DNA of 5,102 nucleotides from Pseudomonadota bacterium (GTDB taxonomy: Bacteria; Pseudomonadota; Gammaproteobacteria; Burkholderiales; SG8-39), in contig JAJZUN010000272.1 in the NCBI GenBank assembly GCA_021848555.1, positions 1 to 5,102 on the forward strand, read 5' to 3'. The position numbers were made by a program, and so were the translations under genes. The notes beneath the pieces were generated by a model. The model saw only the letters and a list, made by a program, of their open reading frames with translations, had not been told where the DNA came from and did no database searches. Below are positions 1-4,502 of this stretch, one piece after another; the first letter of the stretch is position 1, and the number at the start of each line of letters is the position of its first letter.

Positions 1-100
1 ATGATTCTGCCGCCGTATCCGGGCCAGTAAGGCGGCACCCAGGGCATGTAGCATGGCATTAAATATGGTATCGATGAACTAAGTACATGAAAATAAAAGA
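1..100. other. Left flank, no supportable gene, locally AT-rich
   Basis: No convincing gene is seen here. Positions 1-30 read on the plus strand as a short tail ending MILPPYPGQ-stop, and the minus strand is open from an ATG at 47 to the window edge (P/W/Y/G-rich), but neither has a ribosome binding site or enough length to judge. Positions about 57-100 are clearly more AT-rich than the rest of the window. That composition break lies directly against the tRNA-like scrap at 101-125, as expected at a junction between two DNA segments. Confidence 0.5.
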
Positions 101-602
101 GTGTTCGATCCCCCTCTCTCCGCCAGCTGCTGCGTCCAGGTCGCCTCGGCATAAGTCAGATTCGATGCACCAAGGCCCAGTCCGGCCGCAGTCGCTGCAC
201 GCCCGACGGCGGCACCGGATTTCAAGCCGGCCAGCGTGCGCTCGCGCAGCATCGACCGCTCGAACTCGCCGAACGTTCCGAGCATTTGCATCAGCATGCG
301 CCCAGCCGACGTGGACGTGTCCACGGCCTCGGTGAGCGACTGGAACGACGCGCCGGCGCGAACGACGCGCTCCGGCAGCAGCAACAGGTCTTTGAGCGAC
401 CGGATCAGCCGATCGAGCTTCCAGGCACCGATGGTGTCGCCGGGCCGCAGGTGATCGAGCAGCCGGTGCAGTTCGGGGCGATCGAAACGCCACCCGAGCC
501 GACTTCATCGAACACGCGCGCGCAACCAGCGGCCAGGAGAGCGGCCCTCTGGGCCTACGTGTCCTGTTCCGTGGTCGATACCCGCGCGTAGCCGAGCTTC
601 AT
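79..602 (-). pseudogene. Decayed serine resolvase/invertase (Tn3/Hin type)
   Basis: Remnant of a small serine recombinase, the family that resolves transposon cointegrates or inverts DNA through a phosphoserine intermediate. The ATG at 602 opens with MKLGYARVSTTEQDT, the classic N-terminus with the nucleophilic Ser9. An amber TAG at 557-555 stands where relatives usually have Gln; translation past it gives AQRAALLAAGCARVFDEVGSG. The frame then shifts near 487-495 and continues from 486 as FDRPELHRLLDHLRPGDTIG, with AWKLDRLIRSLKDLLLLPERV next and the dimer-helix region LMQMLGTFGEFERSMLRERT. Family similarity fades after GLKSG (about 215). The frame then runs to a stop at 79 through unrelated sequence, including the antisense of the tRNA-Ser scrap, so the C-terminal helix-turn-helix is missing. 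Three independent lesions make it non-functional. No transposase, obvious res site or Tn3 terminal repeats are visible nearby. Confidence 0.9.
101..125 (+). other. tRNA-Ser 3'-end remnant, candidate integration (att) site
   Basis: The bases GTTCGATCCCCCTCTCTCCG followed by CCA match the 3' end of a bacterial tRNA-Ser: T-loop TTCGA, T-stem CCCCC, acceptor strand TCTCTCC, discriminator G and encoded CCA ending at 125. The usual T-loop TTCGAAT is one base short here, so the uninterrupted match may begin at about 108. Upstream (1-100) there is no matching GGAGAGA acceptor strand, D-arm or anticodon arm, so this is not a complete tRNA. Site-specific integrases commonly recombine at tRNA 3' ends and leave such a partial copy at the far end of the element. 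The fragment sits at a composition break and inside the wrecked tail of a resolvase, which supports an insertion scar. The identification rests on remembered tRNA-Ser sequences, and a chance match remains possible. Confidence 0.5.
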
Positions 603-642
603 GTGGTCAAAACCCTGTCGGCGTTCGCGCAGACGGGGCCGA

Positions 643-1320
643 TCAACCCCCGCGGAGAAACGCGGCCATTGCGACCGTGCGGTGCATGCTCGGCGCACGC
701 ACGGCCACCGTGTGCGGTTCGATCGGGGCGTTGTTCGGAGCCAGCACCCATTGGCGCAAGCCTGCGGAAGGATGTCCACCCGGCCTGGTCGTGAAATACG
801 TCAGCACTTTGCCGTTTCCCAGGCGAGGGACCGACGGGCCTGTCGAGGTGCAGTCGGTCGCGATCTCGACCTGCCCGTGCGGCGATACGCCGTAGTACGC
901 CAGCAGGCCCAACATCACCATGGCTCCGTCCCAATGGGCGCTGTAGCCACCATCGGGCGCGCGCTGAAAGCTCGATGCATCGAGGTTGCCGTTGGCGATG
1001 GCGTCGCGCATGCAGGTGCGGATGGCTGGGGGTGCTCCGGCCGCTGCGGTGTTGAGCAGGCGCAAGGCATCCTTCGCGCTGTGCACCGCGCCAACTGCGT
1101 GTTGCTGTGAGGCGTTGACGGGAGTGGACGGCGCGAGGGATGCCGCCTGCGGTGCAGGCGCGGACCCGGCAGTCGCGGGTGCCACGACGTGCTCGATGGC
1201 CTGTCCGACACTCGAGAACAGCTTGTTGAACGGGATGGTGATCGTGGTCGTGTCGGCAACAGCTGCCGACGATGCCGCAGCGAGTACGAGTCCTGCGACT
1301 GCCTTGTAGTTGATGTTCAT
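643..1320 (-). other. Internal signal-peptide segment: possible separate secreted protein of 225 residues
   Basis: This segment of the 520-codon frame has its own plausible start, ATG at 1320, followed by a classical Sec signal peptide: short polar start with one Lys (MNINYK), hydrophobic core AVAGLVLAAASSA, and a cleavage site AVA|DTT after residue 22. The mature part would be about 203 residues, with an Ala/Pro-rich stretch (about residues 45-65), two cysteines (in RTCMRDAIANGN and ATDCTSTGPS) that could form a disulfide in the periplasm, and a compact C-terminal half ending MAAFLRGG. I recognise no family. No Shine-Dalgarno is visible before 1320 or before the alternative ATG at 1344, so independent translation is not well supported by the bases. 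If it is instead made as part of the fusion, the hydrophobic core would act as an additional membrane segment or internal signal. Confidence 0.45.
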
Positions 1321-2205
1321 GGTTCGCGGGTTTCTTGGAGGCATCGGGGGCGCGGGGAAATGGGTGTCATGGCCGTGGCCGAGACGCATGCGCCGTGCGT
1401 CGCCAAGACGGAATTCTATGGCGCTGGGGTATTGCCCCAGCCCCAGCTCCGGTCCCTGACCATCGCGCCCGGCACTCCTGGGGCTGTGATTCTCGGCCTG
1501 CCACGCCGGTGCAAGCGTGGCCTCGGTCGTCTGGTGCGCTGCCGCGGGTGCTTCGAGGTCGCACGCGACCTCGCCGAGGTCTTCATCGTCGGGTTCAACG
1601 ACGACGTTATGCATCTTCCCGGGGGCCGAGGCACGGGCGCCGAGCCAGCGCCGGTAGGTGGCGATGCTTCCCATCCACGACCACACGACGATGTTGGTCA
1701 CCGGAACGAGTTCGCTGTAGCCGCCATGATGCCGCAAGGAAAAGGCCAACACCGAGGCTCCGCAGGCCCACGCGAACCAGCCCGCCGGATGTTCCACACC
1801 ATGGCCGCGCAGCACGCGCAGCCCCATCGAGACGTAGTTGACGACGTAGTACGCCGATACCAGCAAGGCAGCGTATTGCGGCCAGCGAAATGCACATGCG
1901 AACATCAGCAGCCCCAGCCCGATCAGCAGCCCGTCAGCCCGTCTGACCTTTTCCAGATTGCGCAGGCTCTTGGCCGCCACGGTGAGCGCGCACACGGTAT
2001 TGACGAGATACAAGGTCGCGTGCGGAATCGAGCTGAGCTCAGCGGTCGTGACCGAGGCGGTGAACGCGATGATCGCCGTGGCCAGCCAGTTCATCGGCAT
2101 GGTTCTGACATGGCCGGAGAACAGCGTGCGGAAGTACAGGCCCCAGCCGACCAGGCCGATCAGCGCAGCCACGTAGTTCAGGTGGGCAGCGACCGTCGCC
2201 ATCAT
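643..2205 (-). CDS. Seven-helix membrane protein fused in frame to a secreted-type domain, function unknown
   Basis: A continuous 520-codon frame of three parts. Residues 1-190 are strongly hydrophobic with about seven predicted helices (roughly 7-25, 37-56, 62-80, 92-108, 110-128, 143-158, 166-186). The arrangement and the PVTNIVVWSWMGSIATYRR ending recall PQ-loop/YgjV-type inner-membrane proteins, but I do not recognise the family firmly. Residues about 191-295 are a low-complexity hydrophilic linker beginning with an acidic stretch (EPDDEDLGE). Residues 296-520 start MNINYKAVAGLVLAAAS and resemble an exported protein, described separately. The ATG at 2205 is preceded by a good Shine-Dalgarno (AAGGGGA, 2213-2219) and overlaps the TGA of the upstream 76-residue gene by four bases, so the two are translationally coupled. 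The stop is at 643-645, about 40 bases before the resolvase remnant. A signal peptide 295 residues into a protein is odd: either a true fusion or two genes whose separating stop was lost. Confidence 0.72.
   Translation of the reverse strand: MMATVAAHLNYVAALIGLVGWGLYFRTLFSGHVRTMPMNWLATAIIAFTASVTTAELSSIPHATLYLVNTVCALTVAAKSLRNLEKVRRADGLLIGLGLLMFACAFRWPQYAALLVSAYYVVNYVSMGLRVLRGHGVEHPAGWFAWACGASVLAFSLRHHGGYSELVPVTNIVVWSWMGSIATYRRWLGARASAPGKMHNVVVEPDDEDLGEVACDLEAPAAAHQTTEATLAPAWQAENHSPRSAGRDGQGPELGLGQYPSAIEFRLGDARRMRLGHGHDTHFPAPPMPPRNPRTMNINYKAVAGLVLAAASSAAVADTTTITIPFNKLFSSVGQAIEHVVAPATAGSAPAPQAASLAPSTPVNASQQHAVGAVHSAKDALRLLNTAAAGAPPAIRTCMRDAIANGNLDASSFQRAPDGGYSAHWDGAMVMLGLLAYYGVSPHGQVEIATDCTSTGPSVPRLGNGKVLTYFTTRPGGHPSAGLRQWVLAPNNAPIEPHTVAVRAPSMHRTVAMAAFLRGG
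1423..1441. repeat. Perfect inverted repeat, 7-bp arms, 5-base loop
   Basis: GCTGGGG at 1423-1429 pairs perfectly with CCCCAGC at 1435-1441 across the loop TATTG. It lies in the linker-coding part of the 520-codon minus-strand frame. On the minus strand it is not followed by a T-run, so it is not a standard intrinsic terminator. Confidence 0.6.
1500..1521. repeat. Perfect inverted repeat, 7-bp arms, 8-base loop
   Basis: GCCACGC at 1500-1506 pairs with GCGTGGC at 1515-1521. It is the second of three perfect inverted repeats within 151 bases, all in the linker-coding DNA of the 520-codon frame. No T-run follows on either strand. Confidence 0.55.
1554..1573. repeat. Perfect 9-bp palindrome with 2-base centre
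   Basis: CGAGGTCGC at 1554-1562 and GCGACCTCG at 1565-1573 are exact reverse complements around AC. The symmetry and tight spacing suit a binding site for a dimeric DNA-binding protein better than a hairpin, whose loop would be too small without opening a base pair. On the minus strand it encodes EVACDL in the linker of the 520-codon frame, so coding constraint or chance in GC-rich DNA cannot be excluded. Confidence 0.55.
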
Positions 2206-2432
2206 GGTTTCGTCCCCTTGATGAGGAACACGCCCGCCCGCGGGTTGGTCGTCTCGTCACCGAACGCGATGGCCGCCTGCACGCTCCAGCCCAATCGCCC
2301 CAGCGCGACCACGCTCAAAGGTTCGGTTGCGATGCGCGGGCAATCGAAGCGCACGGCCGCATCGCCCAGCGCCACTCGGTTGAGGTTGCTCGTGCTGTTG
2401 CTACCGAAGAGCCCACGTTGAAACCCTTGCAT
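2202..2432 (-). CDS. Small protein of unknown function, 76 residues
   Basis: A short frame from ATG 2432 to TGA 2204-2202. It is probably real for two reasons visible in the bases: a strong Shine-Dalgarno (GAGAGGTG at 2437-2444) at good spacing, and a TGA that overlaps the next gene's ATG by four bases in an ATGA arrangement. The protein is not recognised. It has a Ser/Asn-rich start (MQGFQRGLFGSNSTSNLNRV), a middle rich in small hydrophobic residues (LSVVALGRLGWSVQAAIAF), one cysteine and a basic end (LIKGTKP). There is no clear signal peptide, and the single moderately hydrophobic stretch is interrupted by Arg and Gly, so a membrane segment is uncertain. Being first in the transcript and coupled to a membrane protein, it may be a partner or regulator of that protein, which is inference only. 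Confidence 0.6.
   Translation of the reverse strand: MQGFQRGLFGSNSTSNLNRVALGDAAVRFDCPRIATEPLSVVALGRLGWSVQAAIAFGDETTNPRAGVFLIKGTKP
2213..2219 (-). promoter_or_regulatory. Ribosome binding site for the 520-codon frame
   Basis: AAGGGGA on the minus strand, seven bases before the ATG at 2205. It lies inside the end of the upstream 76-residue gene. Together with the ATGA overlap it fixes the start at 2205, although a second ATG follows immediately at 2202. Confidence 0.65.
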
Positions 2433-2436
2433 TCGT

Positions 2437-2444
2437 CACCTCTC
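2437..2444 (-). promoter_or_regulatory. Ribosome binding site for the 76-residue gene
   Basis: GAGAGGTG on the minus strand, with the AGAGG core six bases before ATG 2432. It is the main support for treating this small frame as a gene and 2432 as its start. Confidence 0.65.
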
Positions 2445-2487
2445 GCTGTCTCGTCGAAGTCGCGGCGGCACAGGCCGTCACCCCTCA

Positions 2488-2506
2488 GAACGGAGGCACG
2501 AACGGA
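2488..2506 (+). repeat. Direct repeat GAACGGA, 12-base period
   Basis: GAACGGA occurs at 2488-2494 and again at 2500-2506, separated by GGCAC. Start-to-start distance is 12 bases, a little over one helical turn, and the pair lies between divergent genes, as operator half-sites or a duplicated promoter element would. Seven-base repeats can arise by chance, so this is only suggestive. Confidence 0.35.
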
Positions 2507-2694
2507 ATTTGAAAAAACCTCGTGTGGACGGCTCGGCGCTGCCCGCGTGAGGGGCCGGCAGTCGCAATGCCGCGAGCGTGCCTGGCAACCGCGCTGGCCA
2601 GCTTCCCGGCGCCGCCAACGAGGGTCCGAGAGCGCGGCAGGATAGTATTCAACGTGGCAATTCACACATCCGTAACCGGGCAACAACTTCAACC

Positions 2695-3384
2695 GTGTCT
2701 CGTGTCGACTTCGGAAGATTGCGCCAACTCTGGGCTTCGCGGTCTGATGCCGGCGAGCCCGAATGGCATGAGCTCTATACCCTGGTCGAGCGCGTGCTTC
2801 GTCGCGCGAAGATCCTCGACGGTCTCGACCGCGGGGATCTGATCCAGGGCTACTTCCTCGATCGCGTACTCGCGGGTCGAGGGCAGGCCGTTCCCGACAA
2901 CGAGGCGGCGTTGCTGGGGTGGTTTCGGAACTACCAGCTGGATCAGGTCGCGAAAGAGCGCATGGTGGGCGTGACCTGGGATGACGGCTTTTGCGCGCAG
3001 GCGGGCCTCAGCACGGAGGCGGCAGCGATCGATGACGTGCTGTTTCGCGATCACCGCGTGGCCAAGGTCGCCGACTTCTTCAAAGCCCTGAAGGACGACG
3101 AGAAACTGCTGCTGCAGATTTCACATTGCGACGGGGAGTCCGTTCTATCCGTGCAAGACCAGCATCAGATCTGCAGCGCCCACTACCGAAGCAAACAATT
3201 GGGGATCCTGCTGAGCAAGTCGGCCATTCCTGCCGATTGGGCCAAGTCGAAAATCGGGCGCCTGGTCGACGAACTCGGCGTTAAGGTCGAGCGTGCGGCG
3301 AGCGCGGATCTTCTGCAAGTATTGCGTCTGCTGTGTGAGCGCGCGCTGGAATGGTGGGAGGCACGATGCAATTCGGAGCGTTGA
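2695..3384 (+). CDS. Divergent sigma-70/ECF-like RNA polymerase sigma factor
   Basis: Probably a sigma factor directing RNA polymerase to a small regulon. From the GTG at 2695 it has 229 residues. Residues 48-90 resemble sigma region 2: DLIQGYFLDRVLAG, like the DLxQexFLr helix, then LLGWFRNYQLDQVAKERM, like the FxaWLxxIaxNxxxDxxR helix that contacts the -10 DNA. Residues 128-172 resemble region 4: FFKALKDDEKLLLQISHCDG followed by a helix-turn-helix-like stretch ending SKQLGILL. A further 55 residues with no known match follow, making it longer than a typical ECF factor. The start is uncertain: an in-frame GTG at 2578 would add 39 low-complexity residues, neither start has a Shine-Dalgarno, and similarity begins only after 2695. 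It overlaps the next gene by 19 bases. Similarity is by pattern only; a role other than transcription initiation is possible. Confidence 0.75.
   Translation: MSRVDFGRLRQLWASRSDAGEPEWHELYTLVERVLRRAKILDGLDRGDLIQGYFLDRVLAGRGQAVPDNEAALLGWFRNYQLDQVAKERMVGVTWDDGFCAQAGLSTEAAAIDDVLFRDHRVAKVADFFKALKDDEKLLLQISHCDGESVLSVQDQHQICSAHYRSKQLGILLSKSAIPADWAKSKIGRLVDELGVKVERAASADLLQVLRLLCERALEWWEARCNSER
3356..3361 (+). promoter_or_regulatory. Ribosome binding site deciding the start of the membrane anti-sigma-like gene
   Basis: GGGAGG lies four bases before the ATG at 3366 and within the end of the sigma-like gene. It favours 3366 over the in-frame ATG at 3351, which overlaps the same purine run and has no good site of its own. 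Confidence 0.65.
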
Positions 3385-4502
3385 CGCCGAGCCTTGCGAC
3401 CATAGAGCGCGGGTTGTTCGGTCAGACAGATCAAGAGCCGGCGGCGCAGGAACTCAGCGGCGACGAGGCTTCGCCCGTCGCAGCCGGAGCTGCACTTCGC
3501 GCCATGATCGCGCGGCGCGCCGCGGCGGCAAGCGCGACTCCGGCCGATGCCGGGTCAGAGCCGGCGGCAGGCGACTTCTGGTGGCTGCAACTCGATGCCG
3601 GCGCTGAGCAGGCGGTGGCCGTGCTGGTACGTCATGTCGCCGCCGATGCCGTGCAGGGCTGGCTGGTCGCTGGCGAGACCGCCTACGCCAGCGATCGCGA
3701 CTGGGTGCTGCAGCACGACGATGCCCAGGCGCCTCTCGACCCCCGCCTGGGTATGGTGCAGTTGTGGAATGCCGTGACCGTTGGGCGCCAACGCCTGGCC
3801 GGGCGGGCGGGGCGGATGACTGCGGTGGCATTCAGCGAACTCGCGCAGGTAAGCAACGATGTCGTGACGCCCGGCGATGTCGGGCCGGCTCCTGGGCGTG
3901 TCGGCCTCATCGAGACCCACGGCGTGGCTTGGGTTTGCGGCACGCCTTTGGCCACAGCTGATCCCCGGCGTGCCTATCGGGACCTGTATGCACGGCTTGC
4001 CGGCATGATTGCCCTGCGTCCCGCGGATGCATCAGGCGCAGTACGAGGGGACCCGAGCACGGAAGCGGCCAACGATGCATCGCCGGATCACGTCGTCGAC
4101 ATCGGTGCGCACCGCACGCAGCGGCGCTCCTGGCTCAATGGGGACTTCTGGCGCGGGGCGGGAATCGCGGCGACCCTGGTGCTTGCCATGGGCATTCCGT
4201 ATACCCGCATGCTGCAGCGCACCGGCGCAGGCGACGAAGACCAGGTCGTGCAGAACCCGGTCGTGGAAATGCGCGGACTCAGCGATCGGAGCCCGGTCGT
4301 GCGGTTCGATGTGCATTTCGTCGGCACGGCCACCGTCGCCGAGGTCACGGCCTTGCTTCAGGTGTCGCGCATGCGCATCGCATCAGGCCCCGGACCCGAT
4401 GGGGCGTACGTCCTGTCGGTGGACGCGGCGAATGCCGCCGCGGCCGAGAAGGCGCTCGAAGGCTCCAGGCTCGTGGTCATCTGGTCGGAGCAAAAGCCGT
4501 GA
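3366..4502 (+). CDS. Single-pass membrane protein, putative anti-sigma factor
   Basis: A 378-residue protein from ATG 3366; an ATG at 3351 would add five residues. Visible parts: an Ala-rich N-terminus (to about 65); a globular domain about 70-220 with DFWWLQLDAG, an aromatic-rich GWLVAGETAYASDRDWVL segment and DPRLGMVQLWNAVTVGR; a polar linker; one transmembrane helix about 265-282 (GAGIAATLVLAMGIPYT) preceded by RTQRRS, so N-terminus inside by the positive-inside rule; and a C-terminal domain about 312-376 (VRFDVHFVGTATVAEVTALL, then ASGPGPDGAYVLSVDA). That last domain resembles the small ferredoxin-like ends seen on some anti-sigma proteins that sit beside proteases. There is no HxxxCxxC zinc-binding motif of the ZAS class. 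Position directly after a sigma-like gene and topology support anti-sigma function; this is inference. It overlaps the upstream gene by 19 bases and the protease gene by four. Confidence 0.7.
   Translation: MQFGALTPSLATIERGLFGQTDQEPAAQELSGDEASPVAAGAALRAMIARRAAAASATPADAGSEPAAGDFWWLQLDAGAEQAVAVLVRHVAADAVQGWLVAGETAYASDRDWVLQHDDAQAPLDPRLGMVQLWNAVTVGRQRLAGRAGRMTAVAFSELAQVSNDVVTPGDVGPAPGRVGLIETHGVAWVCGTPLATADPRRAYRDLYARLAGMIALRPADASGAVRGDPSTEAANDASPDHVVDIGAHRTQRRSWLNGDFWRGAGIAATLVLAMGIPYTRMLQRTGAGDEDQVVQNPVVEMRGLSDRSPVVRFDVHFVGTATVAEVTALLQVSRMRIASGPGPDGAYVLSVDAANAAAAEKALEGSRLVVIWSEQKP

Larger units (their letters stand above)
2433..2694. promoter_or_regulatory. Divergent intergenic region, presumed to hold both promoters
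   Basis: About 260 bases separate the divergent 76-residue gene and the sigma-like gene, so promoters for both directions are expected here. I find no convincing sigma-70 -35/-10 pair. Two things stand out: a duplicated GAACGGA (2488-2494 and 2500-2506) and the adjacent AT-rich tract GGAATTTGAAAAAACCT (2504-2520), the only such tract in the region. A GAAC core is a common feature of ECF sigma -35 elements, so self-regulation by the downstream sigma-like gene is conceivable but unproven. TAGTAT at 2643-2648 is a weak -10-like hexamer without a matching -35. Confidence 0.4.

Noticed and set aside
1..47. Possible start of a minus-strand gene (Pro/Trp/Tyr/Gly-rich) or end of a plus-strand gene at 28-30
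   Set aside because: Only about 15 codons (minus strand) or 10 (plus strand) are visible, with no ribosome binding site, so neither can be supported from this window.
101..125. Complete tRNA gene
   Set aside because: The upstream 75-90 bases have no complementary acceptor strand, D-arm or anticodon arm, and the T-stem lacks its 5' strand.
59..508. Minus-strand frame of 149 codons across the resolvase region
   Set aside because: It is the wrong frame of the resolvase; the correct frames show the family motifs and this one is Arg/Ala-rich noise.
555..557. Amber codon in the resolvase as a programmed readthrough or recoded residue
   Set aside because: It falls at a position that usually carries Gln (CAG to TAG is a single change), and the same gene also has a frameshift and a lost C-terminus, so simple decay explains it.
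1189..2421. Long plus-strand frame (410 codons) antisense to the minus-strand pair
   Set aside because: It has no ribosome binding site and a composition rich in Arg, Gly and His typical of reverse frames in GC-rich DNA. The opposite strand shows clear membrane helices, a signal peptide and proper start signals.
2643..2648. TAGTAT as a sigma-70 -10 element for the sigma-like gene
   Set aside because: It matches only four of six consensus positions and has no -35-like hexamer at suitable spacing.
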